Positions 1-7,828 of a stretch of 64,000 bases of DNA are shown in pieces; position 1 is the stretch's first letter, and each line of letters opens with the position of its first letter. Source of the DNA: an uncultured Desulfobacterales bacterium (GTDB taxonomy: Bacteria; Desulfobacterota; Desulfobulbia; Desulfobulbales; Desulfocapsaceae); assembly GCA_937915545.1 (NCBI GenBank), contig CALGIJ010000038.1, forward strand, positions 124,001 to 188,000, read 5' to 3'. Below the pieces are notes generated by a model that was given only the letters and a program-made list of their open reading frames with translations, was not told where the DNA came from and did not search any database. The position numbers and the translations under genes are program-made.

Positions 1-759
1 CATCAGCACCGCCAGCCTGGCGACACTGCCCAGCGACTGTTTCATCGCCTCGCTCATCTGCCAGCCGTTGACCTTGTAGGCGAGCACCGTATAGAAGATG
101 ATCGCCACCGCGCCGGAGGTCGCCGCCGAGGTAACGAAATAGATGGGCATATAGGGACCTTGCCAGAACCACTGCCCGTTGAGCAGGCCGAAGACCGCGC
201 CAAGGTTGGAGTTTGCGGCGATGCCGGTCAGCAATACGGCCAGACCGCAGGCGGAGGCGAGCCCGTGCCGCCCCTTCTGCAGCATGACGAACTCGACCAC
301 CATGAGCACCAGGTAGAAGCCGTAGAGGGTGCCCATCCACCAGATGTTCGAGGTCAGGTTGGCGCCGACGACATTGCCCACCACCATGCGCCACGAGCTC
401 TCGATCTCGAAGGCGATGACCAGAAAGCCTGTGGAGATATTGACGATGGACAGGAACACCGCCCGCTTGGCGATGGGCATGAACTCCTTGAAGCCGAAGA
501 CATGGCCGATGGAGGAGACGATGCACAGGCCGGTAGAGATGACCACGAAGAAGACGTAGGTGGCGATGAGGATGCCCCAGGGCACGCCGCGGCTGACGCC
601 GAAGGTGTGTTCATGCCCCGCCACCAGGGAGTGGATGCCGGCGACGATGCCGGCGACGGCAAGCAGGGCGAGCAGCGCCATGGTCAGGGTCAGCGTCGTC
701 GACCTTCTCGCCTCGAGGCCCCCGGAACGGGGGAAGATTCCAGCCAGGTGCGTGTTCAT
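1..759 (-). CDS. NrfD/PsrC-family membrane subunit (partial, C-terminus off the window edge)
   Basis: Integral membrane quinone-interacting subunit of the NrfD/PsrC (polysulfide reductase) family, which passes electrons between a periplasmic iron-sulfur partner and the quinone pool. The 253 codons present begin with ATG at 759, preceded by AAGGAG about ten bases upstream. The visible protein is a string of hydrophobic helices: one near residues 25-45, then PWGILIATYVFFVVISTGL near 60-78, LSIVNISTGFLVIAFEIE near 104-121, NIWWMGTLYGFYLVLMVVEF near 138-157, and further helices to the edge. The TSNIWWMGTLYG stretch is typical of the NrfD-like subunits of anaerobic respiratory complexes. Its iron-sulfur and catalytic partners would lie left of the window, downstream in its own direction or elsewhere. 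The family call is firm; the specific complex (polysulfide, nitrite or quinone reductase) cannot be told. Confidence 0.85.
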   Translation of the reverse strand, partial: MNTHLAGIFPRSGGLEARRSTTLTLTMALLALLAVAGIVAGIHSLVAGHEHTFGVSRGVPWGILIATYVFFVVISTGLCIVSSIGHVFGFKEFMPIAKRAVFLSIVNISTGFLVIAFEIESSWRMVVGNVVGANLTSNIWWMGTLYGFYLVLMVVEFVMLQKGRHGLASACGLAVLLTGIAANSNLGAVFGLLNGQWFWQGPYMPIYFVTSAATSGAVAIIFYTVLAYKVNGWQMSEAMKQSLGSVARLAVLM

Positions 760-894
760 CGGCCCGTGCTCCTTCTCTATGCTGAGGTTAGCTGACGTGG
801 CAACGCATCGATGGAACTGTCGGGCAAAGGCGGCTTGCCGCATGCCGTCGGCCGCGTGCGGTTCGGCGGGCAACCGTCTTCCCCAAGCGAGGCC

Positions 895-988
895 GGGGCA
901 AGACGTGCGGCCGAAAGGCAGCCACGGCACCTTGGCCGGGCTATGGCGCAGTAGGGCCGAGGCAGACGACCCCAGTCCAAAAGGACTG
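895..988. other. Candidate structured RNA / multi-stem element in the nrfD-hemerythrin intergenic gap
   Basis: The 386-base gap between the divergent nrfD-like gene (start 759) and the hemerythrin gene (start 1146) holds nested complementary stretches. GGGG 895-898 can pair with CCCC 970-973. GTGC 905-908 can pair with GCAC 927-930 around a GCC-GAAA-GGC hairpin at 910-919. CTTGGCC 931-937 pairs with GGCCGAG 955-961. CAGTCC-AAAA-GGACTG forms a separate hairpin at 973-988. The stems can form on either strand, so it could be a leader of either gene. I could not match it to a named riboswitch class. There is no U-tract after the last hairpin, so it is not an ordinary terminator. Confidence 0.3.
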
Positions 989-1145
989 TAATCCGCCGCC
1001 ATGCCGAGTATCACCCTCTATATACCGTACTTTGAAAAAAAAAGAAGCGTCTTGCCGTCGCCAATGTCACGAAATATCTTTAGAGGACAACTCGGGGCGG
1101 AGCGATTCGCGCTGTATCAGCCAGGGACCGCGAAAGGAGAGGAAT

Positions 1146-1598
1146 ATGTCGAGAATCGAATGGACCGAAGACCTCAGTGTCGGCCACCGCGAACTGGATG
1201 AGCAGCACCGGCTGCTGCTGCACCACTACAATCTGCTGCACGAGTCGCTGCTGCACGACACCCCGGAAGTCACCGGGCAGACCAGGAAGCGGGTCCTCGC
1301 CGCCCTGCTCGCCTACACCCTTGAGCACTTCGACGCCGAGGAACACTACCTGGAACTGCTTGACTATCCGGATCTCGAGCGGCACCGCCAGGAGCACCAC
1401 ATCTTCCGCGAGAAGATCTCCGCCATCACCCGCGACGTGCAGGAGGACCGCGTCGTACTCTCCACCTCGCTGATGAAGATCATGCGCAACTGGATAACCG
1501 AGCACCTTGCCGGCTTTGACCAGGAATACAGCCGCTTTGCCAGGGAGGTACGGGGGCGCGGCCGGGCCGGCGACGACCCCGCCGCCCCTAACGGATGA
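1146..1598 (+). CDS. Bacteriohemerythrin
   Basis: Small cytosolic oxygen-binding diiron protein of 150 residues, the normal size of single-domain bacteriohemerythrins. All expected iron ligands are visible in order: H21 (in DEQHRLLL), H61 and E65 (in HFDAEEHYLE), H80 and H84 (in LERHRQEHHIF), and H120 with D125 (in WITEHLAGFDQEY). The start at 1146 follows a strong AAAGGAGAGGA ribosome-binding site; in-frame codons further upstream lack one. In anaerobes such proteins bind or deliver O2 or help aerotaxis and O2 protection. It is convergent with selD and the two stop ends overlap by 11 bases (1588-1598). The last 20 or so residues are a Gly/Asp/Pro-rich tail outside the four-helix bundle. Confidence 0.93.
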   Translation: MSRIEWTEDLSVGHRELDEQHRLLLHHYNLLHESLLHDTPEVTGQTRKRVLAALLAYTLEHFDAEEHYLELLDYPDLERHRQEHHIFREKISAITRDVQEDRVVLSTSLMKIMRNWITEHLAGFDQEYSRFAREVRGRGRAGDDPAAPNG

Positions 1599-2640
1599 CC
1601 ACTCCTGGTGAGCCGGCGACGAGCTCGCCAATCAGCGAGGCGCGGCCGATGCCGATACCGTGCAGGTCGGCCAGCAGCCGCCTCGCCTGATCGGAGGGCA
1701 GGGCGAGCAGCAGCCCGCCCGAGGTCTGCGGGTCGTAGAGGAGTTCTTCCTCGCTCTTCCGGAGCTCCCGCTCGACCAGCATGGGGTAGCGGGCCACCAG
1801 CTGGCGGTTGGCCTGGTTGCTGCCGGTGGTCTGGCCGCGCTCGTACATCGACAGCGCCCCCTCGTAAAATGGCAGGGCGGTATAGTCCACCACCGCCTGT
1901 ACCCCCGAGCCGACCGCCATCTCGAGCAGGTGGCCGAGCAGGCCGAATCCGGTGATGTCGGTGCAGGCGTGCAGGTCGTAAGCCAGGGCCTTGTCCATGG
2001 CCGAGCCGTTTAAGGCGGCGAGCACCGGCAATACCGAGCGCTCCAACTCGCGGGGGCTGAACTTGCCGGCGCGGGTGGCGTTGAACAGCACCCCCGAACC
2101 GAGCGGCTTGGTGAGCACCAGCGAATCGCCCGGCTTGGCCCCGGCGTTGGTGATGATATGCTGCGGGTGGACGACGCCGCTGACGCACAGCCCGTACTTG
2201 GGCTCGTTGTCATCCACCGAGTGCCCCCCGGCGAGGCTGGCCCCGGCCTCGATCACCTTGTCATTGCCACCGCGCAGGATGTCGCGGAGGATGCCCATGT
2301 CGAGCTTCTTGGCCGGGAACATGACGAGGTTCAGGGCGGTCAACGGCTTGCCGCCCATGGAATAGACGTCGGAGATGGAGTTGGCGGCGGAGATCTGCCC
2401 GAACCAGTAGGGGTCGTCCACCGGCGGGGTGATGAAGTCGACGGTGTTGATCATCGCCACCTCGTCGCTGATGCGGTAGACGGCGGCGTCGTCGGAGGTC
2501 TCGATACCGACGAGGAGGTTGGCGTTACGCTTGAAATCGAGGCCCTTGAGTGCGTCCGACAGAGCCGCCGGACCGATCTTGGCCGCTCAGCCACAGGTCC
2601 TGGCCAGGGAGGTCAGGGTCTTCTTTTTGAACCATCGCAT
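1588..2640 (-). CDS. selD: Selenophosphate synthase SelD with in-frame UGA (selenocysteine)
   Basis: Selenide, water dikinase makes selenophosphate from selenide and ATP for selenocysteine and selenouridine synthesis. The gene is 351 codons with one in-frame TGA at 2587-2589 (codon 18), in the context TCG-U-AAKIGP. This is exactly where SelD proteins carry their catalytic Cys or Sec before the conserved Lys, so the TGA is read as selenocysteine, not a frame break. Both sides are in the same frame: MRWFKKKTLTSLARTCG before it and AAKIGPAALSDALKG after it. Further family motifs follow, including TSDDAAVYRI, DFITPPVDDPYWFGQISAAN, MGGKPLTALNL and the GGHSVDDNEPKYGL block. The ATG at 2638-2640 follows GGTGGAG. 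A gene caller that stops at TGA would lose the first 18 codons and pick an internal start near 2460. Confidence 0.95.
2555..2572 (-). promoter_or_regulatory. bSECIS-like stem-loop downstream of the selD UGA
   Basis: On the selD mRNA a 6-bp stem (UCCGGC pairing with GUCGGA, one G-U pair) closes a six-base loop GGCUCU. It begins 14 bases after the UGA, so the loop lies about 21-26 bases downstream. This spacing and the G-G-containing apical loop resemble the bacterial SECIS hairpin recognised by SelB (the E. coli fdhF loop is AGGUCU). The identification is by eye, without folding energy. Confidence 0.6.
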
Positions 2641-2919
2641 TGACGTTCTCCACCAAAAAGATGCGGCGCCAATGGCGCCGGTGACAGTTGTGCCAGCTCC
2701 TCGCCACAGGCTTTGACTCCCCGGCCCCGGCGCGGTCATGGTGGGTAAGATAAGCAAGAGCGGCAGCCCGGCAAGCAAAAAATCCACTTTCCCCGGACCG
2801 TTTGGCCCATTCCAGGCACATTGACAAAGCCCCCGCCGACGGGTAAAGCTAGCCCTTCCTGCGGCGTGCTGCTGGCGGCGCGCCTCATTACCGGCAACCT
2901 CCTCTTCAGCGAAACGCCC

Positions 2920-3870
2920 ATGAACATCCTTTTCTACGGTGCCGGGGCCCTCGGTCAGGCCCTCGGCGCCATGCTCGCCGCGGCCGGCCACCAGGTCGAT
3001 CTCCTGCTCCGTCCCCGCTTTCTCGAGCCCATCCGCACCTCCGGTCTGCGCGTCACCGGCATCTTTGGCGACTTCACCGCCCCGCCGGCAAACTGCCACC
3101 CCCTGGCCAGCCTTGGCGAGAGCCGCGGCCCGTACGATTACGTGCTGCTCACCACCAAGGCCTACGACACCGAGGCCGCGGTGGCCGATATCGCCACCCT
3201 TGGCGAGAGGGCTGGAGTGGTGGTGTCGATGCAGAACGGCTGCGGCAATGTCGAGCGCGTCGTGGCCGCCTTCGGCCCCGAACGAAGCCTCGGGGCGCGG
3301 GTCATCACCGGCTTTGCCCTGTCCGCCCCGGGGGTGGCCAACATCACCGTCTGCGCCGACGCCATCCATGTCGGGCCGAGCGGGGGCACAGTCATCCCCG
3401 CGACCGCCGCCCGCCTCGCCGAAGCCCTGGCCGCCGCCGGCCACCCCACTGTGGCGGTGCCCGACATCAACCCCTCGCTGTTCGCCAAGCTCCTCTACAA
3501 CTGCGCCCTCAACCCCCTGGGCGCCATCCTCGGGGTGCATTACGGGCTTCTCGGGGAGCGGGAGGAGACGCGACGCATCATGGACAAAGTGATGGACGAG
3601 ACCTTCGCCGTCATCGACGCCCTCGGCGGCCGCACCCCCTGGGCCAGCGCCGCCGCCTACCGGGAGGTCTTCTACACCACCCTGCTGCCCGTTACCTACA
3701 ACCACCGCGCCTCCATGCTCCAGGACGTGGAGAACGGCAAACCCACCGAGGTCGACGCCCTGGTCGGCTATGTCGTCAGCCAGGGCAGGAGGCTGGGCGT
3801 GGCCACCCCGACCTGCGAGCTGCTCACCGAGCTGGTGCGCTTCAAGGAGGCCCAGGGCCTGGCGGCATAA
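2920..3870 (+). CDS. panE: 2-dehydropantoate 2-reductase (ketopantoate reductase) family
   Basis: NADPH-dependent reductase converting ketopantoate to pantoate in pantothenate/CoA synthesis. The 316-residue length fits the family. An N-terminal Rossmann motif GAGALG sits at residues 7-12, the QNGCGN nicotinamide-pocket motif is near 104, the catalytic Lys region is FAKLLYNCALNP near 190, and the C-terminal SMLQDVENGKPTEVD carries the Ser and Glu that bind substrate. The start MNILFYGAGALG puts the beta strand of the nucleotide fold at the N-terminus as usual. No clear Shine-Dalgarno precedes it, and a TTG 99 bases upstream would only add a low-complexity stretch. It is transcribed away from selD. 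Some PanE-fold proteins reduce other 2-oxo acids, so substrate is inferred. Confidence 0.87.
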   Translation: MNILFYGAGALGQALGAMLAAAGHQVDLLLRPRFLEPIRTSGLRVTGIFGDFTAPPANCHPLASLGESRGPYDYVLLTTKAYDTEAAVADIATLGERAGVVVSMQNGCGNVERVVAAFGPERSLGARVITGFALSAPGVANITVCADAIHVGPSGGTVIPATAARLAEALAAAGHPTVAVPDINPSLFAKLLYNCALNPLGAILGVHYGLLGEREETRRIMDKVMDETFAVIDALGGRTPWASAAAYREVFYTTLLPVTYNHRASMLQDVENGKPTEVDALVGYVVSQGRRLGVATPTCELLTELVRFKEAQGLAA

Positions 3871-3882
3871 GACCGGCCAGTT

Positions 3883-4821
3883 TCAAAGGCCGGGAAGAAC
3901 CTCCGGCTCTCCGGAGGGGTAGACGAAGGGGCGCGGCAGGGTAAGGGCGAGTTCGAGGTCGTCGTTGAAGCGGCCGCGGTCATGGTCGCGGGAGCGGATG
4001 GTGAGGCGCGACGAGCCTTCGTGAAAGATCAGCAGACGCGACTCGCTGGCCCCGAAGAGGCCGGCATCGATGGCGCTGACGTTGATGAAGCAGGTGCCGC
4101 CGAGCTCTTCGCGGCAGGCGAAGGTCCCCGGCAGGTGGTGCGGCAGGTGCGAATGGCCGGAAGCCCACAGGCTCACCGGCCGCTGCCGCAAGACCTCTTC
4201 GAATCGGTCGGAATCGACGATCACCCGGCTGGCGAACATCGACCCGAGCAGGCCGCTGCCCTGCAGCTGGCCGTGGCTGACGGTAAGGAGGATGCTGTCA
4301 ACATTTTCAAGCACCATGCGCCGCCACCACTGAAAAGAGGAGTCGGCGATCTCCGTCGCCGAGCTGGGCTGGGTGTCGGAGAGAAGCAGCATGAGGACGT
4401 TGCCGAAACGGACGCCATAGGCTTGCGGCCGGGCGAAATACTTGTCGAAGTTTGCCGCCGAGCGGCGATCGTGGTTGCCGGCGATCTCGTACCAGTGGGC
4501 CACCGGGGCCGCGGCACGGGTGGCGAGAAACCAGGCGAAGGCCTCGTCGCCGCTGCGCGCCTTGAGGAGGTCGCCGGCGATCACCGCCATGTCGATGCGT
4601 ATGCCCAGGCCCTTGACATCGGCGATGGCGCGCTCAAAGCGGATACGCTCTTCCCTGGTTGGCGGCTGGATATCGGAGAGCATCCATACCGTATAGGTCC
4701 GCCCCCCCGGTGCCGGCCCCCCACCTGCGGCAGGATGCGGCGATGGCGCGCAACCAGCGAGAAAAAGCAGCGCGAAGCCGCAGAATAGCAGGAAAAGCCT
4801 CGTCAGGTGGCCAAGAAGCAC
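3883..4821 (-). CDS. Lipoprotein metallophosphoesterase (calcineurin-like)
   Basis: Predicted membrane-anchored phosphoesterase of 312 residues. A hydrophobic signal ends in the lipobox LAGC with Cys24, followed by a Pro/Gly-rich linker to about residue 40. Calcineurin-like motifs follow: SDIQ at 49-52, AGD 82-84, GNHD 115-118, SHGQ 182-185 and GHSH 222-225. The first motif is normally D-x-H; here the His is Gln52, while the other metal ligands are intact. The start is GTG at 4819-4821, six bases after the stop of the DUF3060 gene, so the two are very probably co-transcribed. It ends 12 bases from the convergent panE stop. Substrate unknown: could be a nucleotide, phospholipid or phosphoprotein. 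Confidence 0.8.
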   Translation of the reverse strand: MLLGHLTRLFLLFCGFALLFLAGCAPSPHPAAGGGPAPGGRTYTVWMLSDIQPPTREERIRFERAIADVKGLGIRIDMAVIAGDLLKARSGDEAFAWFLATRAAAPVAHWYEIAGNHDRRSAANFDKYFARPQAYGVRFGNVLMLLLSDTQPSSATEIADSSFQWWRRMVLENVDSILLTVSHGQLQGSGLLGSMFASRVIVDSDRFEEVLRQRPVSLWASGHSHLPHHLPGTFACREELGGTCFINVSAIDAGLFGASESRLLIFHEGSSRLTIRSRDHDRGRFNDDLELALTLPRPFVYPSGEPEVLPGL

Positions 4822-4827
4822 CCCCGC

Positions 4828-5370
4828 CTACCCCTTGCGGAAGAGGTTGCGCTTGCCGTGGTCTTCGACCTTGGCATCCTTGTTGGGGTAGATGATGACG
4901 TTGTCGTCGCCGCTGACCACGATGCGCTTGACCCCGTCACGCAACTCCACCTTGTTGTGGCTGCCTTCGACAGTCAGGGTCAGTACCGGCCCGGCGCCGT
5001 TCAAGGTATTGTGGTCGCCGCGCACAAGAAGGTTCTGGCTGGAGACAGCGGTGTTGATGTTGCCGCCGTCGGCGGTGATGACAACGTCGCCGTCGCCATT
5101 GCCTCCCGGCTCGATGGACACCCCGGGCACGGAAATCGTCGCCCCCGAGGACGCCCCCTTCCCTTCGCCGCCGGCGGCCTTGCCCTTGCCTATGGAAACG
5201 CCCGGAGCGGACACCTCGCCACTGGGGCCGATCTCCACCCCCGGGGCGGAGATGGAGCCGTCGGCGCGTATCTCCACGCCCGGCACGCTGATCACCGCAT
5301 TGTTCGCCGCCATGGCGGCGCATGCCGCCGCCAGAGTCATGGCCGCACCGGCCAATAGCACTGTCTTCAT
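4828..5370 (-). CDS. Exported DUF3060-type protein with PGV-repeat N-terminus
   Basis: A 180-residue secreted protein of unknown function. A signal peptide ends near AAMAAN at residues 19-23. Four short repeats of the form (I/V)S(V/A)PGV(E/S)I occur at about 27-34, 40-47, 53-60 and 79-86, with Gly/Lys-rich spacers. The C-terminal part has G-x-x-N steps (GDHNTL, GSHNKV, GDDNVI) spaced about 18 residues apart, as in DUF3060 proteins, which are predicted to form a short parallel beta structure. The ATG at 5370 follows GGGGGAGAAACC. The phosphoesterase gene starts six bases after its stop, so they look like one operon and may act in the same compartment. Function cannot be assigned. Confidence 0.75.
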   Translation of the reverse strand: MKTVLLAGAAMTLAAACAAMAANNAVISVPGVEIRADGSISAPGVEIGPSGEVSAPGVSIGKGKAAGGEGKGASSGATISVPGVSIEPGGNGDGDVVITADGGNINTAVSSQNLLVRGDHNTLNGAGPVLTLTVEGSHNKVELRDGVKRIVVSGDDNVIIYPNKDAKVEDHGKRNLFRKG

Positions 5371-5679
5371 GGTTTCTCCCCCTGATCTGTGAGGTCGCTG
5401 GCGCCGCGTCGGGAGCCCGCACCATCCAGGTCGCGGGGCCAGTCGGCGGCAGGCGGTCTAAAGCCACCACCGCTGCCAGTACTGTACGTCCTCGCCGCAC
5501 TTTTCTCAAGGGCTGCGGCTATCGGTGCCGCCTCGGCGGCTTGGGCAAAGAGGTTTTTTCCCCTGAAAATTTGCACTCCCCGCCCTGATGACCTATCTTT
5601 ACCCCCATAGAGCGGAGGCAAGCAGGCGGCCGGCCGCAAGCCCTCGCCAACCTCCTCCGCCACTTCGGGCAGGCACACC
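5371..5679. other. Intergenic region, DUF3060 to HDOD
   Basis: About 309 bases between the divergently transcribed DUF3060 gene and the HDOD gene. It must hold both promoters. I see no convincing ORF with a ribosome-binding site and no clear -35/-10 pair or inverted repeat. Confidence 0.5.
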
Positions 5680-6567
5680 ATGGACGACAACGGGTCGAAC
5701 TCGATCATCGCACAGCTGGAAGCCTTGCCGCCCCTGCCGCAGACGGTAGCCGAGGTGCTCAGGGTCACCAACGACGGGGAGAGTTCCGCCAACGACCTGG
5801 TCAAGGCGATCCTTCCCGACCAGGCGATGTGCATCGCCGTGCTCAAGATCGCCAACTCGGCCTTTTACGGCCGGCCAAAGGCAGTCAGTTCCCTGGAAAC
5901 GGCAGTGATGGTGCTGGGCTTCAGCGAAGTGCAGAACATCGTCCTCGCCAAGGCGGCGGTGCAGGTCTTCCAGCCGACCCTGCAGGCCTATCGCCACGAC
6001 CTCGACCCTTTCTGGGACCATTCCTTCACCACCGGCCTGGCGGCGCGCATCATCGGCGAACATATCAATCTGCCCTCGGGACGATTCTTCGTCGCCGGTC
6101 TCCTCCACGATATCGGCAAGCTGGCGATGCTGCTCGCCCATGGCGAGGCCTACAATCCGAAAATCTGGCTGAACGGCATCACCAGCCCCGCCAGGCGCGA
6201 GGAGGAGCGCCGATTGTTCAAGGTCGACCATGGGCTGGTCGGCAGTCGCCTGCTGCAGCGCTGGCAGTTCCCCGACACCCTCGTCACCGCCCTGCAATAC
6301 CATCATCACCCGCTGCCGGGGGACAGACTGCAGGGCTATCCCCTGGTCGTCCAGCTGGCCGACTTCCTCGCCCATATGCTCGTTCTGCCGCAGCGCCCTG
6401 ACGAACAGACCCTCAAGGCCGCCCTGAGCGACCACCTCCCCGAGTTCGAGCGCCAGTGGCAGGCGGTCGGCCTGCCCTGGGAGGATGTCACCCTCGAGTC
6501 GTGGTTCGCCTGGCTTAAGGTCGATCGCGACAACGGCAGCGCCATCCTCGATATCCTCGCCCTGTAG
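5680..6567 (+). CDS. HDOD-domain signalling protein
   Basis: A 295-residue stand-alone HDOD protein. The entry motif LEALPPLPQTVAEVLRVTND at about 12-31, the ANSAFYG stretch near 59-65 and the metal-type HD motif GLLHDIGKLAM near 142-152 are all present. HDOD proteins are related to HD phosphohydrolases but usually lack full catalytic residues; they act as output or scaffold domains in signalling and cell-cycle or chemotaxis control. It has no attached EAL, REC or GGDEF domain. It ends eight bases before the stop of the convergent MFS gene. In a window so rich in c-di-GMP proteins a link to that network is possible but is only inference. Confidence 0.85.
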   Translation: MDDNGSNSIIAQLEALPPLPQTVAEVLRVTNDGESSANDLVKAILPDQAMCIAVLKIANSAFYGRPKAVSSLETAVMVLGFSEVQNIVLAKAAVQVFQPTLQAYRHDLDPFWDHSFTTGLAARIIGEHINLPSGRFFVAGLLHDIGKLAMLLAHGEAYNPKIWLNGITSPARREEERRLFKVDHGLVGSRLLQRWQFPDTLVTALQYHHHPLPGDRLQGYPLVVQLADFLAHMLVLPQRPDEQTLKAALSDHLPEFERQWQAVGLPWEDVTLESWFAWLKVDRDNGSAILDILAL

Positions 6568-6575
6568 GCGAAGGC

Positions 6576-7742
6576 TCAGCCGACGGCGATCTCCGGCGTT
6601 TTCACCTTTTTGATCAGCGTCACCAGCGGAATGGCGAGGAGCGGCGCCATGGCCAGCACCCAGAAGGTGGCATCCAGACCGATGTGATCGGCGAGGTAGC
6701 CCGACAAGGCGGCGCCCAGGCCGCCGGTGCCAAAGCCGAGGCCGAGGATGAGCCCCGATGCCAGGCCGAGGTTGTCGGGGAGCAGTTCCTGGGCGAGGAC
6801 GATGGTCACCGAGAAGGAAGCGAGCAGGGCGGCGCCGGCCGCGGCGGCGAACAGCCACAGCCAGGGCCCATGGGATAGAAGCAGAGCGGCGGCGAGAAGC
6901 GGGAAGAGCAGCGAACTGCCGACGATGACGATCTTCCGTCCGAACCTGTCGGAGAGGTCGCCGCCGAAGAGGCCGGCGATGGCCCCGGCGGCGAGGAACA
7001 TGGTGAGGATGAGGCTTCCCGAGGTAAGCTCGATGCCGCGATCCTTGAAGAGCAGCGGCAGGTAGGCGATGGTGCTCATATAGACCCAGGAGCGCAGGGT
7101 GACGATGAGACAGACGGCGGTCAGCGCCACCCACGGCACCGGGAGGCGGCGTCCATCCTCGAGACGGCGCGAGGCACTGCGGCGGGCGCTGCCGCGCCGC
7201 AGGTAGTCGCCTGGCGAGAAGACGATGGCGGCGAAGAGCAGGACGCCAGCCGGGATGAGGCTGACCGTGGCGTGGAGGCCGTAGCCGAGCACGAGGAGGC
7301 TGCCGACCACCGGCCCGAGGGCGAAGCCGAGATTGCCGCCGGTGGAGAAGATGGCCGCGCCCAGGCCGCGCCGCTCACCGCTGACCAGGTAGACGGCCAT
7401 CATCGCCCGCGGGTGGAAGGCGGCAGTGCCAAGGCCGGCCAGCCCCACCAGGGCCACCACCAGGGGATAGCTCGGGGCGAGCCCGACCAGGCCCATGGCC
7501 ACCGCCGTCCACAGCACCCCCACCGGCACGAACCAGCCGGTGCGATAGCGGTCGGAGATGATGCCGAAGATGGGCTGTATGACCGAGGAGGTGACATTGA
7601 GCAGCATCACCGCCAGTCCCACCTGAAAATAATTGAGCTCGAAGACTTCCTTGAGCCTGGCCAGGACCACCGGCAGGGTGCCCTGGCAGGTATCGACCGC
7701 CACATGGCCGAGAAAGAGCAGGAGGAGGGGGAGTTTTTCCAT
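6576..7742 (-). CDS. MFS transporter, fosmidomycin-resistance (Fsr)-like
   Basis: A 388-residue major facilitator with twelve hydrophobic segments. The N-terminus LFLGHVAVDTCQGTLPVVLA matches the start of Fsr-type efflux carriers (H-x3-D-x3-G-x-LP). Later segments such as QPIFGIISDRYRTGWFVP and GGDLSDRFGRKIVIVGSSL contain the MFS cytoplasmic-loop motif G-x3-D-R-x-G-R. It probably exports small molecules by proton antiport; substrate unknown. The start ATG at 7740-7742 is chosen because it opens directly into helix 1; the ribosome-binding site is weak. It lies 86 bases downstream of the RapZ-C gene on the same strand and may be co-transcribed with it. Confidence 0.85.
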   Translation of the reverse strand: MEKLPLLLLFLGHVAVDTCQGTLPVVLARLKEVFELNYFQVGLAVMLLNVTSSVIQPIFGIISDRYRTGWFVPVGVLWTAVAMGLVGLAPSYPLVVALVGLAGLGTAAFHPRAMMAVYLVSGERRGLGAAIFSTGGNLGFALGPVVGSLLVLGYGLHATVSLIPAGVLLFAAIVFSPGDYLRRGSARRSASRRLEDGRRLPVPWVALTAVCLIVTLRSWVYMSTIAYLPLLFKDRGIELTSGSLILTMFLAAGAIAGLFGGDLSDRFGRKIVIVGSSLLFPLLAAALLLSHGPWLWLFAAAAGAALLASFSVTIVLAQELLPDNLGLASGLILGLGFGTGGLGAALSGYLADHIGLDATFWVLAMAPLLAIPLVTLIKKVKTPEIAVG

Positions 7743-7828
7743 GACGCAATCGTGTTGGGGAAAAGAGGCTGGCCGCGGCAGACGAGGCCGGTGAACGGGC
7801 ACGGTGGCGGGGACGGTGACGGCGACGA

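Noticed and set aside
895..973. c-di-GMP-I (GEMM) riboswitch
   Set aside because: It has a GCC-GAAA-GGC hairpin and a downstream stem, but lacks the GGGCAAACC and GACGCAAAGCC core, so only a general structured-element call is kept.
973..1000. tRNA anticodon-arm-like sequence GGACTGTAATCC
   Set aside because: No acceptor stem, T-arm or conserved GTTC motif can be built around it.
2587..2589. Stop codon breaking selD (pseudogene)
   Set aside because: The TGA is at the known catalytic Sec position, both flanks keep the frame and a SECIS-like hairpin follows, so it is recoding, not decay.
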